This document shows positions 34,562 to 43,337 of a stretch of DNA of 59,347 bases, in pieces (within the stretch, counting starts at the first letter, position 1; the number at the start of each line of letters is the position of its first letter). A program made the position numbers and the translations under genes. Below the pieces are notes generated by a model. The model was given only the letters and a program-made list of their open reading frames with translations. It did not search any database and was not told the origin of the DNA. Origin of the DNA: Candidatus Woesearchaeota archaeon (lineage in GTDB: Archaea; Nanobdellota; Nanobdellia; Woesearchaeales; GW2011-AR4); the NCBI GenBank assembly GCA_018303655.1, contig JAGVXT010000028.1:1-59347 (forward strand), given 5' to 3'.

Positions 34562-35224
34562 ATGCCGCAGGAAGTTATTATCACTTATGAAACTCTGTTT
34601 GAGCTTTTGCAGAGGGAAAAGGAAAGAACGGATTTGCAGAAGCTTGAGCCTACATTCTTCAATGACGTGATTGGCTACATCAAGGACAAAAAAAAGATAA
34701 TTGAGGCAAAAAATGACTCAATGTTCGCCAATGAAGAGAGAAGAAAGACAGAAAGGCAGCTTGAAAATATTTACAAAATCATAAAGGAGCTTTATGAAAG
34801 AAGGGAAAAGAAAATAATCAGCATAGCGCTTGACAGGAGCAGGACAAAATCAAGCCTTATAGACACAACAGCGCTATTGAAGGAAGAAAAGGTTGTTTTT
34901 GACGCTTTAACGGGTTTGCTTGACACATACAGGGATGCAATTTTGTACAGCGTGCTAAATGAAAAAATGCCTTTTATGCAGCCAAGTGATTTGCCTTCCC
35001 GCAAGCCGCTTGAGAATAAAAAAACAGAAGCGGATTTCAAAACAGCCCTTGAGCTGAAAAAGCCCGTAAGGCTAGTCAGGTTTGTGCATCCTGTCCCGAA
35101 ATTTGTAGGCCCTGAGCTGGAAGAGTACGGCCCTTTTGATGAAGAGGACATTGCAAGCCTGCCTGCAGAAGTGGCTGATGTGATTATAGGCAAGGGAAGG
35201 GCTGAAGAGATCAGGGAAGAGTAG
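34562..35224 (+). CDS. GINS complex subunit (Gins51/Sld5-like)
   Basis: Replication factor that ties MCM helicase to other replisome parts. From ATG 34562 it has 220 residues. The N-terminal helical A domain is VIITYETLFELLQREKER...LEPTFFNDVIGYIKDKKK. The C-terminal B domain is VRFVHPVPKFVGPELEEYGPF then EEDIASLPAEVADVIIGKG, as in archaeal Gins51. GGGGG sits 4 nt before this ATG and a TATA box (AATTATTTAAAG) about 40 nt upstream; the longer frame from GTG 34502 is not needed for the fold. Confidence 0.88.
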   Translation: MPQEVIITYETLFELLQREKERTDLQKLEPTFFNDVIGYIKDKKKIIEAKNDSMFANEERRKTERQLENIYKIIKELYERREKKIISIALDRSRTKSSLIDTTALLKEEKVVFDALTGLLDTYRDAILYSVLNEKMPFMQPSDLPSRKPLENKKTEADFKTALELKKPVRLVRFVHPVPKFVGPELEEYGPFDEEDIASLPAEVADVIIGKGRAEEIREE

Positions 35225-35239
35225 GAATTCATATTTTAT

Positions 35240-35330
35240 AGAGAACTTTGAAAAATCCATTGTTTTACCATTTTCATTCAAAGTTCTCTTAGAGAATTTT
35301 GACAAAATTAATACATTTCAAAATTCTCTA
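35240..35330 (+). repeat. twin hairpins with related arms
   Basis: Two consecutive perfect hairpins between the GINS and L44e genes: AGAGAACTTTGAA (35240-35252) with TTCAAAGTTCTCT (35277-35289), and AGAGAATTTTGA (35291-35302) with TCAAAATTCTCT (35318-35329). The arms differ by one C/T change, so the unit looks duplicated. Confidence 0.8.
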
Positions 35331-35395
35331 TAGACGATAAAAATCTTAAAAACGCATCAGAAAGGTTTTTAAATGGTGTATTGATACTTTTTCTC

Positions 35396-35704
35396 ATGAA
35401 GATGCCCAAACTCGTAAATAGGTACTGCCCTTACTGCAAGAAGCACACGGAGCATACAATCTCCATTACAAAGAAAAAGAACCCAAGCTCTTTGACTTAC
35501 GGCTCAAAGGTAAGGGCAAGAAGAAGGGGCCGGGCAAGGGGCAAGGGCAATTTAGGAAGATATTCAAAGCCTGCAATAAGCAAATTCAAGATGACCGGCA
35601 AGAAATCGACAAAAAAAACTGACTTTAGGTATGAGTGCAAGGTCTGCAAGAAAATGCATGTGCAAAGGCAAGGCTTCAGGGCAAAGAAGATAGAATTTAA
35701 GTGA
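35396..35704 (+). CDS. rpl44e: ribosomal protein L44e
   Basis: Large-subunit zinc protein of archaea and eukaryotes. From ATG 35396, 102 residues: PKLVNRYCPYCKKHTEHT holds the first Cys pair, RRGRARGKGNLGRYSKP the RNA-binding basic middle, and YECKVCKKMHVQRQGFRAKK the second Cys pair. A TATA box, GAAAGGTTTTTAAATGGTG (35360-35378), predicts transcription starting at or next to this ATG. Usually next to S27e; here a glycosyltransferase on the other strand lies between. Confidence 0.96.
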   Translation: MKMPKLVNRYCPYCKKHTEHTISITKKKNPSSLTYGSKVRARRRGRARGKGNLGRYSKPAISKFKMTGKKSTKKTDFRYECKVCKKMHVQRQGFRAKKIEFK

Positions 35705-35744
35705 TTGAAAAATATATTTTCTGATTTGTTTAAATTAAAAAACT

Positions 35745-37124
35745 TCAACTGCACCTATAAACAAGATAGCTTCCTTCTATTTTATCATGAAACTGGCTTA
35801 AGAAGTCGCAGTTTTTGTTCAAAAATTCTTTTATCTCGCTGAAATAAGAAATTCCTTGTTTACTTCTTATTACAAACATTATGTCCTTGCCCTTTAAATC
35901 CGCCAAAACCTTGTTCAGGTCTCTTAAGCCGGATAAAAAGATTTGGTTGTTTGTGTCAACGAAATCAAAAGCGATTTTTTTGTTTGCTGCCAATGCCAGC
36001 AATGGAACAACAGAGTCATCGCCAAAAAGCAGAGTGTCCTTGCTTGATGCGGAGTTTACAAAACCTATCAATTCCATGCCCCTCTCAAAGCCCGTAAAGC
36101 CTATTTTCTCCAAGAACATCGCATTTGATGTGAAATCCCATATAAAAACTAAAAACAAAATAATCAAGATGGGGGCTTTCCATTTTTTAACTAAATTAAA
36201 TTGCTTAAACAACCTTATGATGCTGTATCCGCCGATTACGGCTAAAAACGGGAAGACTATAATAAAATAAAACCCGAAAATTTTTTTTAATGAGATTAAG
36301 AATGCCAAATAAACAGCCGATACAATTGCAAAAGTATTAATATGTTTTCTGTCTTTTACAAAAATGAACAATAAGGCTGATGCGAACAAAATCCAGTTTA
36401 ATTTTACGATGTCAAAATACTCTTTAAAATTTTCCCTGCTGTCAAAACTTTTCAACAGATGATATTTGTAAACCTGTTCTGCATAATTGTTGCCTAAAAA
36501 TAAGGCAAAAATCCCATTGACTATTAAAAAAACAATAAAAAAGCCCGACAATAATTTAAGAAAATTCTTTTTGCTAGACAGCAAACCAAAAGCAAAAATA
36601 ACAAAGATTGGAATCAAGCTTAACAGCCTTGTGATTCCTGCAAATCCAAAGAACAAGCCAGCCAAAACAGGGCTGTTTTTGTTCCATAAAAAATAAACTC
36701 CAATCACCAAAAGCATAGTTGCTACATCTATGCCGAATGAAAAGACAGAATTAAACATTGTACTGTAAGCAAATAAGAACAATAAAGAAGAGATTATTGC
36801 TTCGCTGTTGCCGAATCTTTTGGCTATTTTAAAAATAAAAAATGCAGATGTTAAGGTTGAAATCAACGGAACAGCCTTTAAGGCAACAATATTAAATCCA
36901 AATATATTATAGATTAAAGCAATTAAATAAATCTGCAGCGGCGGATGCGCATAGAAAAAATCTTTGTATGGAAGCTTGCCTTCGGCGATTAATTTTCCCA
37001 TGTAATAATATACATTCTCGTCTCCGGGCTGGGGTGTTAGCAAGCCTTTCAGCACAATAAAAATAAAGACGATAAAAAATATAAAGAGTAATGCATAAGC
37101 TGACTTATTTTTATTAGTTAACAT
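35745..37124 (-). CDS. GT-C family membrane glycosyltransferase
   Basis: 459 residues with about ten hydrophobic helices. The first extracytoplasmic loop holds PQPGDENVYYYMGKLIAEG and KLPYKDFFYAHPPL, the acidic catalytic loop typical of PMT/ArnT-like (GT39/GT83) enzymes that transfer sugars from lipid-phosphate donors. A short soluble C-terminal part (from about 380) follows the helices. Probably serves surface glycan or protein glycosylation; donor and acceptor unknown. Confidence 0.8.
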   Translation of the reverse strand: MLTNKNKSAYALLFIFFIVFIFIVLKGLLTPQPGDENVYYYMGKLIAEGKLPYKDFFYAHPPLQIYLIALIYNIFGFNIVALKAVPLISTLTSAFFIFKIAKRFGNSEAIISSLLFLFAYSTMFNSVFSFGIDVATMLLVIGVYFLWNKNSPVLAGLFFGFAGITRLLSLIPIFVIFAFGLLSSKKNFLKLLSGFFIVFLIVNGIFALFLGNNYAEQVYKYHLLKSFDSRENFKEYFDIVKLNWILFASALLFIFVKDRKHINTFAIVSAVYLAFLISLKKIFGFYFIIVFPFLAVIGGYSIIRLFKQFNLVKKWKAPILIILFLVFIWDFTSNAMFLEKIGFTGFERGMELIGFVNSASSKDTLLFGDDSVVPLLALAANKKIAFDFVDTNNQIFLSGLRDLNKVLADLKGKDIMFVIRSKQGISYFSEIKEFLNKNCDFLSQFHDKIEGSYLVYRCS

Positions 37125-37172
37125 GCAATTTGTTCTTATTATTCTGTATATAATCTTTATTATTGTTAAAGA

Positions 37173-37191
37173 GAAAGGTATATAAATGGAC
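37173..37191 (+). promoter_or_regulatory. promoter of the S27e operon
   Basis: GAAAGGTATATAAATGGAC, a strong TATA box. It drives S27e, aIF2-alpha, Nop10 and the PAC2 gene, which follow with small gaps or overlaps. Confidence 0.6.
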
Positions 37192-37225
37192 TAAAATTAC
37201 TTAAAGCCTTTTAAAGAGACTGAAA

Positions 37226-37411
37226 ATGGCAAAAATAAAGGAACCAACAAGCAAGTTCATAAAGATAAGGTGCCCGAAGTGCAAGAACGAGCAGATAACT
37301 TTTGGAAAGACAGCAACAAAGGTTGACTGCCTTGTATGCGGCAAGCTGCTTGCAGAACCCACAGGCGGCAAGAGCAGGGTAAAGGCAAGAATTTTGGAAG
37401 TGCTTGAATAA
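37226..37411 (+). CDS. rps27e: ribosomal protein S27e
   Basis: 61 residues. Zinc ribbon IRCPKCKNEQITFG...VDCLVCGKLL (two CxxC pairs) and the C-terminal GGKSRVKARILEVLE, the standard small-subunit protein. First gene of a translation cluster seen in most archaea (S27e, aIF2-alpha, Nop10, PAC2). Confidence 0.96.
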   Translation: MAKIKEPTSKFIKIRCPKCKNEQITFGKTATKVDCLVCGKLLAEPTGGKSRVKARILEVLE

Positions 37412-37417
37412 TGCAAA

Positions 37418-38200
37418 ATGCTTTTTAAAAAACAGGATTTTCCAGAAGAAGGCGACTTAGTTCTCTGCACGGTTACAAGCGTGCAGTTCCATTCTGTGTT
37501 TGTCGACATGGACGAGTATAGCAAAGGCGGAATGATACATATTTCTGAAGTTTCTCCCGGAAGAATAAGGAACATAAGGGACTTTGTAAAAGAAGGAAAG
37601 AAGATTGTATGCAAGGTTTTGAGGATAAACAAGGAAAAGGGATACATTGACCTGTCCTTAAGAAGGGTCAATGAATCAGAAAAAAGAAGGAAAATTGACG
37701 GCATTAAAAGAGAGCAGAATGCGGAAAAGATAGTGGAGATAGCAGCCGGAAAAATAGGCATAAAAACAGAGCAGCTGTACAAGGAAATTTCAGAAAAAAT
37801 ATTAAAAAATTATGCCTCGCTTCATGCATTTTTTGAAGAGGTATTAAAAGATGAAAAGCTGCTAGAAAGCCTTGGCGCAGACAAAAAGCATTTGAAGGTC
37901 ATCGACGAAACTATAAAACAAAGGATAAAGCCGACAGAAGTTGAGATTGTAGGAAAGCTTAAGATAACAACATTTGACCCAAACGGAATAGATATCATAA
38001 AGGATTCGCTGAAGAAGGCTGAAGAGGCTGCCAATAACGAAATAAGCATAAATTATCTTGGCTCAGGGCTCTACAGGTTCATGGTCAAGGCACCTGACTA
38101 CAAGAAAGCTGAGAAACTTATGAAAAATGCAACAGAAAGCGCGATAAGCAATGTAATAAAGCACGCAGGAACAGCGGAATTCAACCGCGACTCAGCATAA
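37418..38200 (+). CDS. translation initiation factor aIF2 subunit alpha
   Basis: 260 residues. The N-terminal S1 domain is GDLVLCTVTSVQFHSVFVDM then GGMIHISEVSPGRIRNIRDF, followed by a helical middle domain and an alpha/beta C-terminal domain (TEVEIVGKLKITTFDPNG). Part of the aIF2 trimer that brings initiator tRNA to the ribosome. The Ser of the eukaryotic phosphorylation site is not clearly present. Confidence 0.96.
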   Translation: MLFKKQDFPEEGDLVLCTVTSVQFHSVFVDMDEYSKGGMIHISEVSPGRIRNIRDFVKEGKKIVCKVLRINKEKGYIDLSLRRVNESEKRRKIDGIKREQNAEKIVEIAAGKIGIKTEQLYKEISEKILKNYASLHAFFEEVLKDEKLLESLGADKKHLKVIDETIKQRIKPTEVEIVGKLKITTFDPNGIDIIKDSLKKAEEAANNEISINYLGSGLYRFMVKAPDYKKAEKLMKNATESAISNVIKHAGTAEFNRDSA

Positions 38201-38254
38201 TGAAAACCCGTTACACGAGTTTTCAGAATTGAAAATTTACATGATAACTTTCCA

Positions 38255-38431
38255 ATGATGAGGCACATTTTCAAGTGCGGCAATTGCAAGAAGTACACAA
38301 TGAAGGAAACATGCGATTGCGGGAATAAGACATTATTTTCAAGGCCTGTAAAATACACCCCAAATGACAAGTTCAGTTCTTACAAGAGAAAAGCAAAAAT
38401 TGAGCAGTATGTTAAAAGAGGATTGCTATGA
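38255..38431 (+). CDS. nop10: H/ACA RNP protein Nop10
   Basis: 58 residues from ATG 38255 (57 from 38258). Zinc-binding FKCGNCKKYTMKETCDCGNK is followed by the conserved basic tail RPVKYTPNDKFSSYKRKAK, then QYVKRGLL. Partner of Cbf5, L7Ae and Gar1 in RNA-guided pseudouridylation. ATGA overlap with the PAC2 gene. Confidence 0.95.
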   Translation: MMRHIFKCGNCKKYTMKETCDCGNKTLFSRPVKYTPNDKFSSYKRKAKIEQYVKRGLL

Positions 38432-39228
38432 GAGATAATTACTGGAAGATTATGCAGTTCGGGAAAATTCCAAAGCTGAACAAGCCTTTTTTCATAGAGG
38501 GACTGCCCGGCATAGGCAACGTTGGCAAAATTGCTATTGACTTTCTTATCGACGAGCTTAAGGCAAAAAAACTGTATGAGATAACATCATACACTTTTCC
38601 GCATTCGGTGTTTGTAAATGAAGACAATCTTGTTGAGCTGCCGATTGTTGAAGTGTTTTACAAGCGGTTCAACGGGAAGAGGGACCTTTTGCTGCTTGGG
38701 GGCGATGTGCAGCCGATAGACGAGATAAGCTCCTATGAGTTTTCAGACAAAATCCTTGATATAGTGCAGAAATTCAACGGAAAAGAAGTCATTACATTAG
38801 GAGGAATAGGATTAGCGGACATTCCAAAAAATCCAAAGGTTTACTGCACAGGCAACACAAGAAAAATCATTGACAGGTACAAAAGCGAGCTCGTAAGCAA
38901 CAAGCTTTATGGAGTTGTTGGGCCTATTGTTGGGATTTCAGGATTATTGCTCGGGCTGGCTTCAAGAAGAAATATGGAGGCGATTTCCTTTTTGGCAGAG
39001 ACTTATGGCCATCCCATGTACCTTGGCATCAAGGGCGCGAAAGAAATACTCAATATCCTGAACAAGAAGCTGGAGCTGAAGATAGACATAAACAAGCTTG
39101 ACAAGGAGATAAAAGACATAGAGAGCGAGATACTGAAAAAGACAGAGCAGCTAAGCGATGTCACAAAGCAGATTGCGCTGAAGAAATTTCAGAAAAGGTT
39201 TGGCATGGACGTGGATTATATTGGCTAA
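38428..39228 (+). CDS. PAC2 family protein, proteasome-assembly chaperone-like
   Basis: 266 residues. PAC2 core: FIEGLPGIGNVGKIAIDFLI near the start, ELPIVEVFYKRFNGKRDLLL, ITLGGIGLADIPKNPKVYCT, GPIVGISGLLLGLASRR, and a helical, charged C-terminus (IKDIESEILKKTEQLSDVTK). Conserved downstream of nop10 in archaea; a proteasome assembly role is by homology to eukaryotic PAC2 and is not proven for archaeal members. Confidence 0.88.
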   Translation: MRDNYWKIMQFGKIPKLNKPFFIEGLPGIGNVGKIAIDFLIDELKAKKLYEITSYTFPHSVFVNEDNLVELPIVEVFYKRFNGKRDLLLLGGDVQPIDEISSYEFSDKILDIVQKFNGKEVITLGGIGLADIPKNPKVYCTGNTRKIIDRYKSELVSNKLYGVVGPIVGISGLLLGLASRRNMEAISFLAETYGHPMYLGIKGAKEILNILNKKLELKIDINKLDKEIKDIESEILKKTEQLSDVTKQIALKKFQKRFGMDVDYIG

Positions 39229-39273
39229 TTAGAAATATTTAAATATATCTTGATTTCTAGTTTTTATATCAAA

Positions 39274-40557
39274 ATGGTGGAATTTTTGGACTTTAGAATA
39301 AAAAAGATTAAAGCAAGGGAAGTTCTTGACTCAAGAGGCAATCCAACTGTTGAAGTTAATTTATCAACCAATTCCTGCTGCGCAAAAGCGATTGTGCCGA
39401 GCGGAGCTTCAACAGGAATTCATGAGGCATTGGAATTAAGGGACAATGGCAAAAAAAGGTACAATGGCAAGGGCGTTCTGAAAGCAGTTTCTAATGTAAA
39501 CAAAATAATAGCAAAAAGGATTGTTGGACTGGACTGCAGAAAGCAAAGGGAAATTGATAATATTCTCATCGAGCTTGACGGAACTGAGAATAAGTCAAAG
39601 CTTGGGGCAAATGCCATTCTTGGTGTTTCAATGGCTGTTTGCAAGGCAGGTGCAATTTGCTCCGGCAAGCAGCTTTATGAGTATATTCAAAAACTATCAA
39701 ATTCTAAAAAATTAATCTTGCCAATTCCGCAGATGAATGTCATAAACAGCGGCAAACACGCCGGAGTTGAAAATGACATACAGGAGCATATGATAATGCC
39801 GGTTGGCTTTAAAAGCTTTAAAGACGCCTTAAGGGCAGGTGTTGAAACTTATTATACACTTAAAGGCATTTTAAAGAAAAAATACGGTGCAAATGCAACA
39901 TTGCTTGGCGATGAAGGGGGATTTGCGCCTCCGATTGCTGATGTTGAAGAAAGACTGGAATTGCTGCTGGCGGCAATTGATGAAAGCGGATATGGCGGAA
40001 AAATAAAACTTGCTTTGGATTGCGCTGCATCCGAATTTTATAATGAGGAAACAAACGAATATGCAATAATCAATAAAAAATATAGTAATGGGGAATTAAT
40101 TGATTTCTATAAAAAATTGATTAAAAAATTCCAGGTAATATCTGTTGAAGATGGCTTTTCACAGGACGACTGGAACGTATGGCAGCTTTTCAGCAAAGAA
40201 CTGGGCAAAAAGATACAAATTGTTGGCGATGACTTGCTTGCCACAAACATTGGAAGGATTAAAAGGGCATTGGAGCGCAAGGCATGCAATGCATTGTTGC
40301 TAAAAATCAACCAGATTGGAACGATAACGGAGTCGATTGACGCTGCAAACATAGCCTTCAAAAATAAATGGAATGTTGTTGTGAGCCACAGGAGCGGCGA
40401 GACAGAAGACAGCTTTATCGCAGATTTGGCTGTCGGGTTGGGAGCAAACCAAAGCAAGTTTGGAGCACCTGCAAGAAGCGAGAGGACTGCAAAATACAAC
40501 AGATTATTGAGGATTGAGGAAAAGCTTGGGAAAAAGGCGAAGTTTGCAAAGTTATAA
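39274..40557 (+). CDS. eno: enolase
   Basis: Interconverts 2-phosphoglycerate and phosphoenolpyruvate. 427 residues from ATG 39274. Motifs: [32 protein letters not shown], the catalytic Glu in [11 protein letters not shown], the metal Asp in [10 protein letters not shown], the catalytic Lys in [10 protein letters not shown], and [25 protein letters not shown] box (AGAAATATTTAAATATATC, 39231-39249) predicts a near-leaderless start here rather than at an upstream Met (39250). Next to gpmA on the same strand. Confidence 0.97.
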   Translation: MVEFLDFRIKKIKAREVLDSRGNPTVEVNLSTNSCCAKAIVPSGASTGIHEALELRDNGKKRYNGKGVLKAVSNVNKIIAKRIVGLDCRKQREIDNILIELDGTENKSKLGANAILGVSMAVCKAGAICSGKQLYEYIQKLSNSKKLILPIPQMNVINSGKHAGVENDIQEHMIMPVGFKSFKDALRAGVETYYTLKGILKKKYGANATLLGDEGGFAPPIADVEERLELLLAAIDESGYGGKIKLALDCAASEFYNEETNEYAIINKKYSNGELIDFYKKLIKKFQVISVEDGFSQDDWNVWQLFSKELGKKIQIVGDDLLATNIGRIKRALERKACNALLLKINQIGTITESIDAANIAFKNKWNVVVSHRSGETEDSFIADLAVGLGANQSKFGAPARSERTAKYNRLLRIEEKLGKKAKFAKL

Positions 40558-40592
40558 AACAGATTAAAAATAAAAATAAAATTTCAAATAAA

Positions 40593-41342
40593 ATGCTTAA
40601 ACTTGTTTTATTGCGTCATGGAGAAAGCACTTGGAACAGAGAAAACAGGTTTACAGGGTGGGTTGATGTTGACTTATCAGATAAAGGTGTTGAAGAGGCA
40701 AGAAAAGCAGGGCAGATATTGAAAAAAGAAGGCTATACTTTTGATGTTGTATACACTAACCTCTTGAGAAGATGCACAAGAACCTCGGAGATAGCCCTAA
40801 AAGAGATGGGCTTGGCAAAGATTCCTGTCCATAAGTCGTGGAGGCTGAACGAGAGGCACTATGGGGCATTGCAGGGGCTGAATAAGGCTGAGATGGCAGC
40901 TAAATACGGGGAAGAGCAGGTTTTGAAGTGGCGCAGAAGCTATGACATAAGGCCCCCTTCCTTGAAAAAAACAGATGCAATGTACCCTGGCAAATATCCA
41001 AAATATAAGGAACTAAACAAAAAAGACATTCCACTGGCAGAGTGCCTGAAGGATGTTGTTGCAAGAGTTTTGCCATATTGGAAGAAAGAGATTGCGACAG
41101 CGCTGAAATCCGGCAAAAAGGTGCTTGTTGTGGCAAGCGGCAACAGCTCAAGGGCAATTGTCAAGTATCTTGACAAAATCTCCAATGATGAAATTGTGAA
41201 CCTGAACATACCAACCGGAATTCCGCTGGTTTACGAGCTTGACAAGAATCTGAAGCCGATAAAGCATTATTATCTTGGCAATCCCAAAGAGATTGAGGCA
41301 AAGATACAGGCTGTTGCTGCCCAGGGGAAGGCGAAGAAATAA
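40593..41342 (+). CDS. gpmA: 2,3-bisphosphoglycerate-dependent phosphoglycerate mutase
   Basis: 249 residues. [20 protein letters not shown] carries the phospho-accepting His, [15 protein letters not shown] and [18 protein letters not shown] the active-site Arg and Glu, and [11 protein letters not shown] replaces the usual AHGNSLR loop: Ala-His of that motif is Ala-Ser here. Loss of that second His (E. coli His184) is unusual and may affect activity. Makes the substrate of the enolase next door; the cofactor-dependent form is uncommon in archaea. Confidence 0.93.
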   Translation: MLKLVLLRHGESTWNRENRFTGWVDVDLSDKGVEEARKAGQILKKEGYTFDVVYTNLLRRCTRTSEIALKEMGLAKIPVHKSWRLNERHYGALQGLNKAEMAAKYGEEQVLKWRRSYDIRPPSLKKTDAMYPGKYPKYKELNKKDIPLAECLKDVVARVLPYWKKEIATALKSGKKVLVVASGNSSRAIVKYLDKISNDEIVNLNIPTGIPLVYELDKNLKPIKHYYLGNPKEIEAKIQAVAAQGKAKK

Positions 41343-41352
41343 AAAAATTAAA

Positions 41353-41661
41353 CTATTGCATACTTATGCATTTGTTTTCTTCACATTTGCAATGGCTAAT
41401 TCCGGCAAATCCGCAAATAGAAGCTGCTCCGCTTCTTTCACATTCCCGCTTTACTGCTTCTATGTCTGGTGTAAAATCTTTATTCACACATCTCGGGTAA
41501 TAGCCGCAGCAATTATGAACGTCCTTAACCGCACAGTCTGAATCTTCATCGCAAAAATAGGCATCTTGTTTTGCTTGGGGTTGATTGCTGCAACTGGCCA
41601 TCAAAATGCTTAAGGTTAAAATAGAAAATATAATTATTTTATCACACTTGATTTTTGTCAT
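41353..41661 (-). CDS. Cys-rich secreted lipoprotein-like protein
   Basis: 102 residues from ATG 41661, preceded by GGAGAT and starting one base past the galT stop. A signal helix (IIIFSILTLSILMASC) ends in a lipobox-like SILMASC, then a small domain with ten further Cys (CDEDSDCAVKDVHNCCGYYP, CERSGAASICG, CKCEENKC), probably disulfide-bonded outside the cell. Function unknown. Confidence 0.78.
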   Translation of the reverse strand: MTKIKCDKIIIFSILTLSILMASCSNQPQAKQDAYFCDEDSDCAVKDVHNCCGYYPRCVNKDFTPDIEAVKRECERSGAASICGFAGISHCKCEENKCISMQ

Positions 41662-41662
41662 T

Positions 41663-42601
41663 TTATCTCCTATAAAACCTTGCAGCATCCTCAGGCATCA
41701 CAGAATTTATAACAGCATTTGTTGACAATTCAAAGCCGCCCCAGGTTGCAATTCTTGGGGTTATTTCAATGTGAAAATGCAGGTTCTCTTTTTCAGGAGA
41801 GTAATGCACAAAAAAATTGTAAGAAACATTGATTTTTTTCAGTTTTACAATAATTTTTTTTAACGCAGCTGCCATGTCCATCAGCTCATTTTCCTCCAGT
41901 CCTTCCATTGTCTTTTTGTGTTTTTTTGCAAAAATCCATGCCTCATAGTTAAAGCGGGATGCAAAAGGCGCGAATGCTATTACATTCTTTGTCTCGAAAA
42001 TCTTCCTTTTGGACTTTGATTCAAGTTTTATTATTTCGCAATACGGGCATTTTTTATTTTTTCTTATTGCATTGCATTCTTCCGCTACCAAAGCTGGAAT
42101 TTGCGTCAATGCCATAACTTGCGAATGGCTGTGCATAAGTGATGTGCCAGCATCTTTGCCGTGGTTCTTGAAAATTTCAACATATTTTATGTCTTTCAGC
42201 TTGCTTAAATCTTTTATCCTGACTTTGTACACTTCAAGCAGTTCCCTTATCTGCTGCACAGGCAAGTCCGCAAGCTGGGACTTGTGGTGCTGCGTCTCAA
42301 CAATAACCTCATGAACGCCATATGATGCGCCTTCAGAAAGGTATTTTTTTGGCTTGATAATTGGCTTGCCTTTTATCTCAACAGCCGGAAACTTGTTTAA
42401 AAACCATCTCAGCTTCCATCCGTTTTTGTATTCAACCCTTCCGATTTCAGGAGGCGTCAAATGGGTATTCCACGGGCAGAAAAAGCATACTTTTGCATTG
42501 TCCTTTGCCCCCACACCACTAAATTCCCTGGGCCTTTTTTTCCTTTCGGTAGCGTAGTAAACCCACCTGTCGAGAATGTAGTCTTTTCTTATGATGCCCA
42601 T
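41663..42601 (-). CDS. galT: galactose-1-phosphate uridylyltransferase
   Basis: 312 residues of the GalT/HIT superfamily. FKNHGKDAGTSLMHSHSQVM carries the HxHxQ-type active site with the nucleotide-accepting His. CFFCPW and CPYCEI are metal Cys pairs, and HFHIEITPR a C-terminal metal site. Catalyses UMP transfer between UDP-glucose and galactose 1-phosphate (or another sugar phosphate; some archaeal members act more broadly). Co-transcribed with the lipoprotein. Confidence 0.92.
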   Translation of the reverse strand: MGIIRKDYILDRWVYYATERKKRPREFSGVGAKDNAKVCFFCPWNTHLTPPEIGRVEYKNGWKLRWFLNKFPAVEIKGKPIIKPKKYLSEGASYGVHEVIVETQHHKSQLADLPVQQIRELLEVYKVRIKDLSKLKDIKYVEIFKNHGKDAGTSLMHSHSQVMALTQIPALVAEECNAIRKNKKCPYCEIIKLESKSKRKIFETKNVIAFAPFASRFNYEAWIFAKKHKKTMEGLEENELMDMAAALKKIIVKLKKINVSYNFFVHYSPEKENLHFHIEITPRIATWGGFELSTNAVINSVMPEDAARFYRR

Positions 42602-42674
42602 ATTGATAATATGAAAACAGGCTTATTTAAAGTTTTGCATAATCTTTAAAAACAGCCAAGCAATATTCTGAATT

Positions 42675-43337
42675 ATGGAGCTTAAATCAATAAAAAAGGA
42701 GATTCCGGAGGAATTATATGAAATTCTTGAGAAGGAAATAGAAATTCTAAGGCCTGCGCAGGAAAAGTCAATCAAAAAAGGGCTTTTAAAAAGCAGGAAT
42801 CTTTTGGTTTGCACGCCAACAGCGTCTGGAAAGACATTAATTGCGGAGCTTGCAGCCCTTAAATCAATTATTGAAGGCAAGGGCAAAACAGTTTACATCG
42901 TGCCGTTGAAGGCTTTGGCATCTGAAAAGTACAGGGACTTCAAGAGAAGATATGACAAGATTGCAAAAATAGCCCTGTCCATAGGAAATATTGATTCTGC
43001 AGACCCATTTCTTGCAGATTATGATTTGATTGTCACAACATCAGAGAAGCTTGACTCCTTGATAAGGCACCATGTCCCCTGGCTTACAAACATTGCAACA
43101 GTAGTTGTGGATGAAATTCATCTGCTGAATGATGCTGAAAGAGGCCCGACACTTGAGATTTTGCTCACAATACTTAAAAAATTATTGAAAAATGCGCAAA
43201 TAATCGGATTAAGCGCCACAATCGGCAATTCAGAAGAGCTTGCGGAATGGCTGCAGGCAGATTTAATTGTTGACGACTGGAGGCCTGTAAAGCTGCACAA
43301 GGGAATTTGTTTTGACGGGAAGATTGAGTTTAGTTAA
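42675..43337 (+). pseudogene. truncated Ski2-like (Hel308-type) DNA helicase, N-terminal RecA domain only
   Basis: 220 residues keep motif Q-like ILRPAQEKSI, motif I TPTASGKT (47-54), Ia VPLKALASEKY, II DEIH, and III LSATIGN, and stop at DDWRPVKLHKGICFDGKIEFS, where Ski2-like helicases normally go on for about 450-500 more residues (motifs IV-VI, winged helix, ratchet). The stop codon touches the last codon of ftsY on the other strand with no gap. The product could not translocate on DNA. It may be a rearrangement remnant or, less likely, a stand-alone fragment in use. Confidence 0.8.
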
